Below are positions 15,830 to 23,945 of a stretch of DNA of 47,278 bases, in pieces. The stretch is from CAZNJQ01 sp964573545. Its GTDB lineage: Bacteria > Patescibacteriota > Minisyncoccia > Phycocordibacterales > UBA2135. The stretch spans positions 1 to 47,278 of the forward strand of contig CAZNJQ010000003.1 in NCBI GenBank assembly GCA_964573545.1, read 5' to 3'. The notes beneath the pieces are model-generated. The model did no database searches. It was not told the origin of the DNA and was given only the letters and a program-made list of their open reading frames with translations. The position numbers and the translations under genes were made by a program. The stretch's first letter is position 1, and each line of letters opens with the position of its first letter.

Positions 15830-16318
15830 ATGACAGGCTGCTTCAAGAAAACCGCTTCTGCCTTTGCGCTTGGCGTTCTTCTTTTGGGAACGGCAGGGTG
15901 CGAAAATTTGAGAACAAAAGAAGGACTCGGCACACTTTTCGGAGCAGGTACTGGAGCGCTCATCGGTTCGCAATTCGGGAGCGGTACGGGAAATGCCATT
16001 GCTATCGCGATTGGAACGCTTGCGGGCGCCTGGGCGGGAAATGAAATCGGCAAACAACTCGACAACGCCGACAAGATGCGCGCCCAAAAGACAGCGCAAA
16101 CGGCGTTGAAGCGGAATAACGACGGAGCCGCATCGCCGTGGGACAATCCGGATTCGGGAAGTTCGGGCACATTTATGCCGACGCGCACATACGCAAAGGA
16201 CGGAAAGAAATGCCGCGACTTCATGCAGACCGTCAAGACGAACGACAACGAGGAAGTCACGGCGAAGGGACGCGCCTGCGAGCAGCCGGACGGAACCTGG
16301 CGCATCGTCAAAGAATAG
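15830..16318 (+). CDS. Glycine-zipper lipoprotein (17-kDa surface antigen / RT0821-Lpp0805-like)
   Basis: 162 residues from ATG 15830, which has GGGAGGG (about 15819-15825) at good spacing; an upstream in-frame extension to 15749 is rejected. A lipoprotein signal ends in LLLGTAGC (lipobox Cys about residue 24). A two-helix glycine zipper follows (LFGAGTGALIGSQFGSGTGN, AIAIGTLAGAWAGNEIGKQL), then a polar linker and a C-terminal domain with KCRDF and GRACEQPDGTWRIVKE, which closely resembles the C-terminus of the RT0821/Lpp0805 surface-protein family of Proteobacteria. That family normally sits in the outer membrane of diderms, so its presence here is odd and may reflect lateral transfer. It is followed by its own terminator. 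Confidence 0.85.
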   Translation: MTGCFKKTASAFALGVLLLGTAGCENLRTKEGLGTLFGAGTGALIGSQFGSGTGNAIAIAIGTLAGAWAGNEIGKQLDNADKMRAQKTAQTALKRNNDGAASPWDNPDSGSSGTFMPTRTYAKDGKKCRDFMQTVKTNDNEEVTAKGRACEQPDGTWRIVKE

Positions 16319-16329
16319 CGAAAGAACAC

Positions 16330-16364
16330 GCGCGATTCGAGAGTTTATCGGATCGCGCTTTTTC
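16330..16364 (+). terminator. Terminator after the glycine-zipper lipoprotein
   Basis: GCGCGAT (16330-16336) pairs with ATCGCGC (16352-16358), with inner CGA/TCG, then TTTTT. Confidence 0.8.
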
Positions 16365-16526
16365 TGTGTATTCCGTCAGAAAAATGCCTGAGCGCATATA
16401 TCTTCATACGCCATCGAAAAAAGTTGACGTATCTAAAAGATAGTGTCGAAACATCGAAGTATCTTGCTTTTTTGCCTCCCCTCCTTAAGATTCATATAAG
16501 ATATATACTTTTTCTTGGGAGGAATC

Positions 16527-17165
16527 GTGGCGGCAACAACCCGGCAATTGTCGTTCCTTGCTGTGCTAATGGGAGTCCTGTTTTTTCTCGGCGCATGCGC
16601 GTCCACAAAAGAATCGGGGGATATGTCGCTTCAGAGGAAGAACACCGAGGTAAGCGATCCGAAGTGGACCTCATTCCAGAACGTCCAGGAATCCTTTAAA
16701 AGCATTCAGCAGAGCATCAACGAAAAACAGACGGTCACGGTGGAAGATCTGGAATACTTTGGATTTGGCCCCAAATCGAATAACGCCTCGAAAGTCATCT
16801 ACACCGCGCTTCAAGACCTCTTCATCGGCACAAAGGGTGATCGCTCGAGACTTCCGAAAGACGTCGAGGAGTGCGTTGAAAAGAAAGGGGACTGCTACGG
16901 GCTCGTCGTCCAGATCTCAAGCCTCAATAAAGAAGGCGAGGAGGGATGGTTTGAGCGGATAATCGCCAACAAAAAGAAGACGCGGGTGACTGGGTGGCAA
17001 TTTTCGGGAGTATTCGCTATCGAAAAGCGCGGAAAAGAAGAGATCGTCGTCGCAGCGTATGCTAACAAGGAGGAGGCGAATATCTTCAAGCTCGAAGACG
17101 GCTCCGATCCACGCGAGCGAATCATCAACACGCTCAACATCGGCACCATCTTCAGTGGATTTTAG
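16527..17165 (+). CDS. Lipoprotein of unknown function
   Basis: About 212 residues. GTG 16527 is chosen because GGGAGG (16517-16522) lies four bases before it; the in-frame TTG at 16515 overlaps that site. The signal peptide has a lipobox LGAC (VLMGVLFFLGAC, Cys about residue 24), so it should be lipid-anchored outside the cytoplasmic membrane. The mature part is hydrophilic with an N-terminal helical stretch (FQNVQESFKSIQQSINEKQT) and a C-terminal alpha/beta domain (GWQFSGVFAIEKRGKEEIVV, ending LNIGTIFSGF). I do not recognise the family. It follows another lipoprotein gene but is separated by a terminator, so it is transcribed on its own. Confidence 0.75.
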   Translation: MAATTRQLSFLAVLMGVLFFLGACASTKESGDMSLQRKNTEVSDPKWTSFQNVQESFKSIQQSINEKQTVTVEDLEYFGFGPKSNNASKVIYTALQDLFIGTKGDRSRLPKDVEECVEKKGDCYGLVVQISSLNKEGEEGWFERIIANKKKTRVTGWQFSGVFAIEKRGKEEIVVAAYANKEEANIFKLEDGSDPRERIINTLNIGTIFSGF

Positions 17166-17190
17166 CTCCAGAGCCTAAACCTAAAGAAAG

Positions 17191-17231
17191 AAAAACGGAC
17201 ACGTTCTGCACGTGCCCGTTTTGTTTTTTTT
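17191..17231. terminator. Bidirectional terminator between lipoprotein and rpsR
   Basis: AAAACGG-a-CACGT pairs with ACGTG-c-CCGTTTT around TCTGC. A T-tract follows on the plus strand and TTTTTC on the minus strand. It serves convergent genes ending at 17165 and 17256. Confidence 0.85.
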
Positions 17232-17255
17232 GTTTTGTCGTTATGAGTATTCGAA

Positions 17256-17441
17256 CTATCGCGAGACATACGGCAAGAGTCCCATAAATCGCGCGCGCTT
17301 GACCGCTTCCGCAACCGCGCGGGCATGCCGTGCGCGGACACCCGACTTCCTCCGGGACAGGATACGCGCATGGGGGTTCAAAAATTTCTTCAATGTCTCT
17401 ACGTCTTTATAATCGATGTTTTTGACGTTATTTTTCATCAT
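17256..17441 (-). CDS. rpsR: Small-subunit ribosomal protein bS18
   Basis: 61 residues (60 if the second Met at 17438 is used), shorter than the usual about 75 because the basic N-terminal tail is reduced. Recognised by IDYKDVETLKKFLNPHARIL, SRRKSGVRARHARAVAEAVK and RARFMGLLPYVSR. It binds 16S rRNA on the 30S platform together with bS6. It is the last gene of rpsF-ssb-rpsR, 20 bases after ssb. Confidence 0.95.
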   Translation of the reverse strand: MMKNNVKNIDYKDVETLKKFLNPHARILSRRKSGVRARHARAVAEAVKRARFMGLLPYVSR

Positions 17442-17461
17442 AAAAGTTTGTCATTAACGAG

Positions 17462-17911
17462 TTAAAAGGGTATGTCCTCCGGCTTGATGTCTTCTTCCGG
17501 ATATTCGATGGTCTCAAGTTCTTCTTTCTGCGGCTGTTTTGCTCCTCCGTCCGGCGTCCGCGACACACCCAATCCGCTGCCGCTCCCCCGTGGTCCGAAC
17601 TGAATCCGGTCGGCGACAATCTCGGTCCGGTATTTCTTTTCTCCGTCTTGTCCGTCCCAGCTCCGGGTCTGAATTCTCCCTTCTATGAGCGCCGAGCTTC
17701 CCTTTTTGAGGTACTGCGAAACGAGCTCCGCCTGCTTGCCGAACACGACGATGTTGTGAAATTCTGCTCCCTCCTGCTTGCGTCCTTCCTTATCTTTCCA
17801 CACTCGATTCGTTGCGATAGAAAAATTGACGACGTTGGTACCGGACGGCAGAGCACGCAACTCCGGATCGCGAGTTAAATTCCCGAAAAGAAATACTTTA
17901 TTCAAATACAT
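17462..17911 (-). CDS. ssb: Single-stranded DNA-binding protein
   Basis: 149 residues. The OB-fold (about 1-108) has MYLNKVFLFGNLTRDPELRA, VVNFSIATNRVWKD, EFHNIVVFGKQAELVSQYLK and GSSALIEGRIQTRSW. A low-complexity Gly/Pro linker leads to the acidic tip KPEDIPF, the peptide that recruits replication and repair partners such as RecJ. It lies between rpsF (5 bases upstream) and rpsR, the usual bacterial arrangement. Confidence 0.97.
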   Translation of the reverse strand: MYLNKVFLFGNLTRDPELRALPSGTNVVNFSIATNRVWKDKEGRKQEGAEFHNIVVFGKQAELVSQYLKKGSSALIEGRIQTRSWDGQDGEKKYRTEIVADRIQFGPRGSGSGLGVSRTPDGGAKQPQKEELETIEYPEEDIKPEDIPF

Positions 17912-17916
17912 ATATG

Positions 17917-18426
17917 TTATTGGGTCACTAATTCCTCGATCGTCTTATCGAGCTCTTCTTCGGACAGCCGCTCTCCTTTCTTCTCGGTTGAAACCGCTTT
18001 CGCCGGAGCAGCCTCTCCGTCGCGCGCGGACGAAAGGAACGCGAGCTTCTTCGAAGGGACCACGGCCTCTTTTTCAGTTTTTATAAGGAGAAATCGCAAT
18101 ATGTTGTCGTTCTTGTGGAGATTTTCTCTGAGTGTAAGTGCCGCTTTAGGCTCCATGTGAAATTTTATCCACCCAAAAAATGCCGCATCAAAATACTTTC
18201 GCTTATTCGCGACAACCTTTGGCATTTTGTACGCAAGCGATATGAGCTTCGGCATACCGTCAGAGACAATGACGCCGCCCAGCGCCTCAATCGCATCCTT
18301 TATGTTCCCGGACTCCTCGGGAACACGCTCTTCCGGCGTCGTGGACAAGAGATGATAGCCGACCTCGTAGAGGAGCGGCTCTTTCTCGTCCGAATGCGTA
18401 AGTATTGTTTCGTCGTTTTCGGTCAT
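17917..18426 (-). CDS. rpsF: Small-subunit ribosomal protein bS6
   Basis: 169 residues, longer than the typical 95-130. The S6 ferredoxin-like core is at about 17-115 (LLYEVGYHLLSTTPEERVPE, KDAIEALGGVIVSD, LAYKMPKVVANKRKYFDAAF, NILRFLLIKTE). There is an acidic N-terminal extension (MTENDETILTHSDEKEP) and a long charged C-terminal tail (SEEELDKTIEELVTQ). It heads the rpsF-ssb-rpsR operon and has a predicted leaderless promoter. Confidence 0.93.
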   Translation of the reverse strand: MTENDETILTHSDEKEPLLYEVGYHLLSTTPEERVPEESGNIKDAIEALGGVIVSDGMPKLISLAYKMPKVVANKRKYFDAAFFGWIKFHMEPKAALTLRENLHKNDNILRFLLIKTEKEAVVPSKKLAFLSSARDGEAAPAKAVSTEKKGERLSEEELDKTIEELVTQ

Positions 18427-18433
18427 GGTGGGT

Positions 18434-18461
18434 ATGGTAGCAAAAAGACCGATAAAGTCAA
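18434..18461 (-). promoter_or_regulatory. Leaderless promoter of the rpsF operon
   Basis: Minus strand TTGACT (18456-18461), 16-base spacer ending in TGC, TACCAT (18434-18439), then exactly seven bases to ATG 18426. Confidence 0.7.
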
Positions 18462-18491
18462 CCGTGTGCCCCGCGCTGCTCTGGTACGGGC

Positions 18492-18560
18492 TCCACGAGC
18501 TCCTGGACCCGCAGGAGCTCGTGGAAACTGGTTCTCAAGAGCTCTGCAGGCAGAGCTCTT
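18492..18560. repeat. Two strong adjacent hairpins between tatD and rpsF
   Basis: TCCACGAGCTCCTG (18492-18505) / CAGGAGCTCGTGGA (18512-18525) is a perfect 14-bp stem with a 6-base loop; AAGAGCTCTG (18537-18546) / CAGAGCTCTT (18551-18560) is a 10-bp stem with a 4-base loop. Both contain GAGCTC and neither has a T-tract. They lie downstream of tatD and upstream of the rpsF promoter on the minus strand. They may be RNA stabilisers, factor-dependent stops or small repeat elements. Confidence 0.75.
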
Positions 18561-18575
18561 TGCCTTAAACAACCC

Positions 18576-19361
18576 TTATGCGGACACGGCAAACATCTTA
18601 AGCGCGTTCTCAACAAGCGCCGCGCGCACCGCCTCAAAATCGCCGCCTTTAAGCTCCGCGATGCGCCGGACGACTTCTTTCACGAATACCGGCTCGTTCC
18701 GTTTCCCCCGATATGGTACAGGAGCCGCAAACGGGCAGTCGGTTTCAGACATGATACGGTCTATGGGCGCGAACTTCACGACATCGTCGTAGTCATGCGT
18801 GAATGTGAGGACACCAGTAAACGAAATCGTGAAATCGAGGTCAAGATATCTCCGGGCAATTTCCGTATTTCCGGTAAAAAAATGAATATTACCGCGAAGA
18901 GTATCGCCATAGTCGCGCTTTTTTGACGTAAGCATGTCTATCAGGTCGTCATGGGCGTCTCTGCAATGGACCATAAGCGGCTTATTAAGAGAGACCGCGA
19001 TCGAGATGTGTTTTTCTAAAACGTCTTTTTGTTTTTTGATTTTCTCTTTTTCCGGTTTCGTCCTGAAATAATCAAGCCCGCATTCCCCTATCGCAACCAC
19101 TTTCTTATTTCTCGCAAGCTCTTCATACTGCGCTTCATCGAATGCCTCCTCAAACACATCGTTGGGATGAAGCCCTGCTGTCGCAAACAAATTTTCTTTT
19201 CCCTCAACTTCTTTAATCGCCAACTCTGAACTTTTGGCGTCAGTCCCGACGACTAAGGCCCCAACGCCCTCATCTTCCATACGCTTCAAAACTTCATCCT
19301 TGTCCTTCTCAAATTGAGGAAACTGAATGTGCGAATGTATATCAAAGTATTTAAGATTCAT
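18576..19361 (-). CDS. tatD: TatD-family metal-dependent hydrolase (putative DNase)
   Basis: 261 residues, the normal TatD length, forming a TIM-barrel amidohydrolase with a two-metal site. Ligand motifs visible: FDIHSHIQF (His9, His11), AIGECGLDYF, LMVHCRDAHDD and the terminal SETDCPF. TatD proteins are 3'-5' exonucleases acting on single-stranded DNA/RNA and can aid repair. The first His pair is intact, as are the Glu, His and Asp ligands. Minus-strand TG-A-TATAGT (19371-19376) nine bases before the ATG predicts a nearly leaderless mRNA. Confidence 0.92.
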   Translation of the reverse strand: MNLKYFDIHSHIQFPQFEKDKDEVLKRMEDEGVGALVVGTDAKSSELAIKEVEGKENLFATAGLHPNDVFEEAFDEAQYEELARNKKVVAIGECGLDYFRTKPEKEKIKKQKDVLEKHISIAVSLNKPLMVHCRDAHDDLIDMLTSKKRDYGDTLRGNIHFFTGNTEIARRYLDLDFTISFTGVLTFTHDYDDVVKFAPIDRIMSETDCPFAAPVPYRGKRNEPVFVKEVVRRIAELKGGDFEAVRAALVENALKMFAVSA

Positions 19362-19370
19362 GTTCTTAAT

Positions 19371-19376
19371 ACTATA
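19371..19376 (-). promoter_or_regulatory. Extended -10 box of tatD
   Basis: TG-A-TATAGT on the minus strand, nine bases before ATG 19361. No convincing -35. Confidence 0.5.
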
Positions 19377-19520
19377 TCAAAAAGGCCCTCAGTGTGAGAG
19401 CCGGACTTTCGTAATTCACAATTTTTGGACGTTAATTTCGTTATATATTTTTAATCACCCGACATTTAGAAAATCCTACAATGTCCCGGCGGTAGAGGCC
19501 GCAAGGAAATGAGTATCAAA

Positions 19521-19562
19521 AACTTAGCCCTGCGCTACCCGAGGGTAACGCAGGGCTAAGTT
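19521..19562 (-). terminator. Very strong terminator
   Basis: AACTTAGCCCTGCG (19521-19534) pairs perfectly with CGCAGGGCTAAGTT (19549-19562), with inner TACCC/GGGTA and loop GA; TTTTTG follows on the minus strand. It begins immediately at the stop of the gene ending at 19563. Confidence 0.9.
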
Positions 19563-19970
19563 CTAAGGAAGCACACCAAATGCGGCCCAGCCAGTCGGCC
19601 AAATCGGTGGCGAATCGGAATCGGGGATGAAGGGGCCTGCGCTGTAGCCGATTATGTGTTTGGACTCGTCCGTCATCGGCAAGAGGCCGAGAACGTGGCG
19701 ATAGGCCGTGCGGTCCACTTTGCCGAGCGCGCCCCGACTTGCAGCCTCCAGAAGGTCGGTGAGAAGCCCCGAATCGTGTAGCGCCGCCATCCCCTTCTGC
19801 GTGAGATTCTTTTCATCCACCACTTTCAGGAGGTGGCGTGCCTGTTTCAGGGTTGCAGTCATTACTGCCTCCGTTGCCATGGCTCGCCCTTCATGCATTC
19901 GTATTTCAAGGCACATGCAGGGCGTTCCTGATTTACCGCGGTCACCATTGACCGCGGGTCGTATATCCAT
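19563..19970 (-). CDS. Small soluble protein of unknown function, ambiguous start
   Basis: 135 residues from ATG 19970. The core is hydrophilic and helical: TLKQARHLLKVVDEKNLTQK, GMAALHDSGLLTDLLEAASR and VDRTAYRHVLGLLPM. I do not recognise a named family. A clear promoter (TTGACA-16-TATCAT) with six-base spacing to ATG 19970 predicts a leaderless start there. However, GGAGG (complement of 19868-19872) sits five bases before a second in-frame ATG at 19862, and the first 100 bases of message contain a CCGCGGTCA/TGACCGCGG hairpin (about 19937-19958). The shorter 99-residue form with a structured leader is therefore a real alternative. A perfect terminator follows the stop, supporting a genuine single-gene unit. 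Confidence 0.65.
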   Translation of the reverse strand: MDIRPAVNGDRGKSGTPCMCLEIRMHEGRAMATEAVMTATLKQARHLLKVVDEKNLTQKGMAALHDSGLLTDLLEAASRGALGKVDRTAYRHVLGLLPMTDESKHIIGYSAGPFIPDSDSPPIWPTGWAAFGVLP

Positions 19971-19975
19971 CCTTA

Positions 19976-20003
19976 ATGATACACATTTTTAATCTTCTGT
20001 CAA
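19976..20003 (-). promoter_or_regulatory. Strong promoter of the small unknown gene
   Basis: Minus strand TTGACA (19998-20003), 16-base spacer ending TGTG, TATCAT (19976-19981), then five bases and ATG 19970. Confidence 0.75.
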
Positions 20004-20051
20004 CTTCTGTTGGTTTTTTTCCTCTAGAAATAAGGCTATTTTATAGATGTG

Positions 20052-21485
20052 TTACTCTTTGCGCGGAAAAAGATTTTCCGGTTTTTTATGATTTAACACC
20101 GCTTTTTTAATTTTCTCGCTTGTTTCTGGCATGAATGGGGCGAGTTCAATCGCAATAGCATGCAATTCTCGTACTAATTTTTTTATAACAGTTATTGCCT
20201 CATCGCGCTCGCTCTCCTTGTCGGATTTAATTTTTGAAAACGGCTTCTTCGTGGCTATAAGAGCATCGTCGTGTCCTATTCGCTCCCATATACCATCGAT
20301 CGCTTTATTAATTTCAAAAGCGTCAAGATGTGCGACAACACTAACATCAGGTTGTGTTTCTTTCGTAATCTCTACCGGTTCTTTGAGATACACCACCGCC
20401 ATTTGCATCACGCGCGCAACAAAGTTTCCTAAGCCGTTCACCAAATTCGCGTTATACGCCTCCTTAAATTTTTCCATCGTGAAGTCAGAATCTTCAAACG
20501 GATGCACCTGCCGAGCCAAATAGTATCGGAGCGCATCAGTCCCGTATTCATTCATAACAGTAAAAGGGTCCACGATATTACCGAGCGTTTTTGACATTTT
20601 TCTTCCTCCAGAAGTAATTAAGCCGTGAACAAAAATTGTGTGTGGTAGTGGAATCTTTGCAGACAAAAGCATCGCAGGCCAGTATATCGCGTGGAATCGT
20701 AAAATGTCTTTCCCGATAACATGCATGCCGGGCCAAAAACGCATGTTTGCGTTGTCGCGCCCAAACCCAAGCGCTGTGATGTAGTTTGAGAGTGCATCTA
20801 CCCAAATATACATAGTTTGACTTGGGTCACCTGGAACAGGAATTCCCCAAGACATTTTCTCTTTCGGCCGTGAAAAACTGACGTCGTCCAGGCCGCCCTT
20901 AATAAAAGACAAAGCCTCATTTTTTCTTGCGGCGGGGAATATACGGATAGTGTCAGATGAAATAATTTGCTCTAATTTTAATGCATATTTTGACAGGCGA
21001 AAAAAATAGTTTTCTTCAGTCACCCGTTCGGGCACCTTGTTGTGATTTGGGCACATGCCGTCAACCAGTTCTTTTTCAGTTAGAAAAGCTTCACACCCCA
21101 CACAATAAAGACCGGAGTATTCTCCTTTATAAATATCCCCGGACGCGACTAATCTGTTCCACATTTCAATCGCGCCTGGCCAGTGCACTGTTTGATCCGA
21201 TGTGCGAACAAATTGATCGTAGGAAATATTTAGATCTTTATATAAATTTTTAAATCGGGCAACAACATCTTCAAGATATTTTTCGGGGTCTTGGTTATGC
21301 TCTTTTGCTGCCTGTATTACTTTTTCGGTATGTTCATCGGTCCCTGTAAGAAAATATGTGTCGTGCCCAGCAAGGCGGTGGTATCGAGCAAGTACATCAC
21401 ATGATAACGTGGTATATGCATGCCCCATGTGCGGATTTGCGTTGGGGTAAAATATTGGTGTCGTAATATAAAAATTCTTCGCCAT
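20052..21485 (-). CDS. metG: Methionyl-tRNA synthetase
   Basis: 477 residues; charges tRNA-Met in the cytoplasm. Class I motifs are present: the HIGH variant PHMGH (about 18-22) in FYITTPIFYPNANPHMGHAY, and KMSKS as GRKMSKTLGN (about 293-302). The zinc/CP region has YCVGCEAFLTEKELVDGMCP, and the anticodon-binding helical domain is C-terminal. It lacks the C-terminal EMAPII-like tRNA-binding domain found in many bacterial MetRS, giving a compact form. It is the last gene of a minus-strand series, 14 bases after an AI-2E-type permease gene. Confidence 0.97.
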   Translation of the reverse strand: MAKNFYITTPIFYPNANPHMGHAYTTLSCDVLARYHRLAGHDTYFLTGTDEHTEKVIQAAKEHNQDPEKYLEDVVARFKNLYKDLNISYDQFVRTSDQTVHWPGAIEMWNRLVASGDIYKGEYSGLYCVGCEAFLTEKELVDGMCPNHNKVPERVTEENYFFRLSKYALKLEQIISSDTIRIFPAARKNEALSFIKGGLDDVSFSRPKEKMSWGIPVPGDPSQTMYIWVDALSNYITALGFGRDNANMRFWPGMHVIGKDILRFHAIYWPAMLLSAKIPLPHTIFVHGLITSGGRKMSKTLGNIVDPFTVMNEYGTDALRYYLARQVHPFEDSDFTMEKFKEAYNANLVNGLGNFVARVMQMAVVYLKEPVEITKETQPDVSVVAHLDAFEINKAIDGIWERIGHDDALIATKKPFSKIKSDKESERDEAITVIKKLVRELHAIAIELAPFMPETSEKIKKAVLNHKKPENLFPRKE

Positions 21486-21499
21486 ACTGGTCCCGCAGA

Positions 21500-22579
21500 T
21501 TACTGTCCGTCTTTTTCTTTTTCCGCAAGCCGTTTTTCTTCTTCAAGTTTTTCGCGCTGGATATCATCGGCAAATTCCATAAACGCGGTCGCGACCGGTA
21601 CAGCGATCAGAATCCCGAGAATGCCCGCGAGTTCCCCTCCGACAATAAGAGAAATAATGACGAGGATCGGTGAGATGCCGACAACTTTGCGCACCACCAG
21701 AGGATAGATGAGGTGGTTTTCGAACTGCTGGATGATGACGTACAAGCCCACCACCATAAGCCCCAGCGAAAAACTCTCCATAAGCGCAACAATAACCGCC
21801 GGGATTGCGGCGAGAATGGGCCCGAAAAGCGGGATAAGCTCAAAGAGCGCCGCGAGCACGGCAAGGAGAAGCGCGTATTGAACGCCTAAGATAGTGAGCC
21901 CGAGATACACAAGCACCCCAACAATAAGCCCCAGGAGAAGCTGCCCTTGCATCCACCTGCCGATCTTCGCCTGCGAGCGATTCCACAAGTTGAGCACGTA
22001 TTTCTCGTGCCGAAGCGGCGTAATGACGCGAAGGAAGTTCTCGATTCCTTTTTTCTGCACGGAGAGATAGAAAGAGATGACAATGATGAGAACGAGACTG
22101 AACAATCCGCCGAATATCGAGCTTAACGACTGCACGATACCACCGGAAATCCCGGAAGCGATTGTCCGCAGCTCCGCCACTGTCTCTTGGATAGCGAATT
22201 TTTGAGAAAACTGCTCCACGAACTGCTGCCCGCTCAAAATCCCCCCCACTCCGGATTTTATCGGTGTTGAAGACTCGAGATATTGCGGAAGAAGCGCGAT
22301 AACCGTTGAGGCATCGTTCAAAAGAACCGGCAAAAAGAGATAAAAGATGCCGATAAGGAGAACAGCGAACGATGCGTAAATAGCGATAACTGCGAGAACG
22401 CGAGGTACTTTATAGTCCTCAAACCAGCGGGTCATCGGCTCTATGGATGACGCGATAACGACGGCGGTAAGAAGCACAAGCACCAGGTCGCGAAGAAGAT
22501 AGAGGGCGACAAAAAGAACCACGACGAGCATCGCCTTCAGAAACGAGGTTGCATCTATAGTGACAGTGGTATTATTCAT
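21500..22579 (-). CDS. AI-2E family (PerM-like) transporter
   Basis: About 359 residues from ATG 22579 (an in-frame extension to 22666 has no good start signal). The layout is typical of the AI-2E/PerM/YdiK permease family: an N-terminal pair of helices (LKAMLVVVLFVALYLLRDLV), a soluble segment with QYLESSTPIKSG, and a C-terminal membrane block with GQLLLGLIVGVLVYLGLTIL, LFELIPLFGPILAAIPAVIV and ILIAVPVATAFMEFADD. Members move autoinducer-2, sodium or unknown solutes; the substrate is not predictable. It lies between the M16 protease and metG. Confidence 0.9.
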   Translation of the reverse strand: MNNTTVTIDATSFLKAMLVVVLFVALYLLRDLVLVLLTAVVIASSIEPMTRWFEDYKVPRVLAVIAIYASFAVLLIGIFYLFLPVLLNDASTVIALLPQYLESSTPIKSGVGGILSGQQFVEQFSQKFAIQETVAELRTIASGISGGIVQSLSSIFGGLFSLVLIIVISFYLSVQKKGIENFLRVITPLRHEKYVLNLWNRSQAKIGRWMQGQLLLGLIVGVLVYLGLTILGVQYALLLAVLAALFELIPLFGPILAAIPAVIVALMESFSLGLMVVGLYVIIQQFENHLIYPLVVRKVVGISPILVIISLIVGGELAGILGILIAVPVATAFMEFADDIQREKLEEEKRLAEKEKDGQ

Positions 22580-22676
22580 GGCACGATGAGGACCTTGAAA
22601 GAGGCTCTCTGTATATGTATTACAATACCACGAGCTTAGGCATCCGGCAAAGTCGCGAACTGGCACACGGCAGAGC

Positions 22677-23945
22677 TCAGAGCGACAATACGTCCGTGAA
22701 ATTCTTTTTATCTTTGAACGGTCCGATGAGCGCGAGATTCATCCTGTTGTTTTTTAAAATATCTCCGGCAACTCTCATGATGTCGTGGGCTCTTGTCTTC
22801 CGTATTTTTTCCGCGCGTTCTTCGGGGGTTTTGAGCGGCATACCGGTCGCCTCCGCGATGCCGTAGAACATGGCAAGCGAATTCGAAGTTTCAAGCCCGG
22901 AAAACAGATTTCCGATAAGATAATTTTTGACCTTCGTGAGCTCCGTATCGGATACTGCACCGTCGCGCACGCGGCGCACCTCATCGAGAATCGCGCGGAG
23001 CACTTCAACCACTCTGTCGTTTTTAACGCCTGTGTAGATACTGAAATAACCATGATCAGTAAGCTCCTCGTTCGAGGCTCCCACATAATACCCCGCGCCC
23101 ATCTCGTCTCGTATCCTTGAAAAAAGCCGTGAGCTCATACCGCCGCCAAGAACTGCTGCCAAAACATCAAGCGATTGATTTGCCGGATGATTCACGCCGT
23201 ATGAACGAAATCCCAAAACCAGGTGTGTCTGGCTTGTCTTCTTGTGTTTGAGAAGGATGGCGGGCTTCTTCTGTGACTCTGTAGTCTTCTTTTTGCCGTG
23301 TTTCCGCGACTCAGAGACTCTGGAAAACGCCTTCTGAATACTTTGCAGGGCATTCTCTTCATTGTATTTCCCGGCGACAACAATGATCGTCGCCTCGGCG
23401 ACGTAATGTTTTTTATGGTATGAGGCGATATCTTTCCTCTGTATGCGGGCCACCGATTCTCTGGTCCCCGCGACATTCCATCCCGCTGGCTGATTTCCGT
23501 AAAGAACATCCGTAAATAAATCCCACACTTCTCGCTGCGGATTGTCTTCATACATTTCTATTTCGCCGATAATGACGCCGCGCTCTTTTTCTATCTCTTC
23601 TTTTGGGAATGTCGGCTGAAGATAAATGTCCGAAACGACATCAAGCGCCTTCTCGAACAGGCTCGACTCGGTCTTCGCGTAATATCCCGTGTATTCATGG
23701 CTTGTAAACGCATTATACGAAGCGCCGAGGCCGTCGAGCTCTTCAGAGATCGCCTTGGCACCAGGCCGTTTTTCGGTGCCCTTAAAACAGAGATGTTCCA
23801 AAAAATGGGAAATGCCGTTTATTCTTTTTTCTTCATATTTCGAACCGGTCTCGGTGAGTACGAGAACGGTCGTCGTAAGGCTCTGTGGCATCGGAACCAT
23901 AACAACACGGACGCCGCTCGAAAGTGTTTTCTTTTTAAAGTGCAT
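22677..23945 (-). CDS. M16-family zinc metalloprotease (pitrilysin-like)
   Basis: 422 residues, the usual size for a two-domain M16B subunit. The N-terminal domain carries the inverted zinc motif HFLEH (His47, Glu50, His51) and the downstream Glu in GEIEMYEDNPQ (about 129). The C-terminal domain has GGGMSSRLFSRIRDEMGAGY, the Arg/Tyr substrate-binding loop. Both key halves are intact, so it may act as a homodimer or alone. No signal peptide, hence probably cytoplasmic, degrading small peptides or processing partners. Its ATG overlaps the glycyl-tRNA synthetase stop by 11 bases, indicating translational coupling. Confidence 0.93.
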   Translation of the reverse strand: MHFKKKTLSSGVRVVMVPMPQSLTTTVLVLTETGSKYEEKRINGISHFLEHLCFKGTEKRPGAKAISEELDGLGASYNAFTSHEYTGYYAKTESSLFEKALDVVSDIYLQPTFPKEEIEKERGVIIGEIEMYEDNPQREVWDLFTDVLYGNQPAGWNVAGTRESVARIQRKDIASYHKKHYVAEATIIVVAGKYNEENALQSIQKAFSRVSESRKHGKKKTTESQKKPAILLKHKKTSQTHLVLGFRSYGVNHPANQSLDVLAAVLGGGMSSRLFSRIRDEMGAGYYVGASNEELTDHGYFSIYTGVKNDRVVEVLRAILDEVRRVRDGAVSDTELTKVKNYLIGNLFSGLETSNSLAMFYGIAEATGMPLKTPEERAEKIRKTRAHDIMRVAGDILKNNRMNLALIGPFKDKKNFTDVLSL

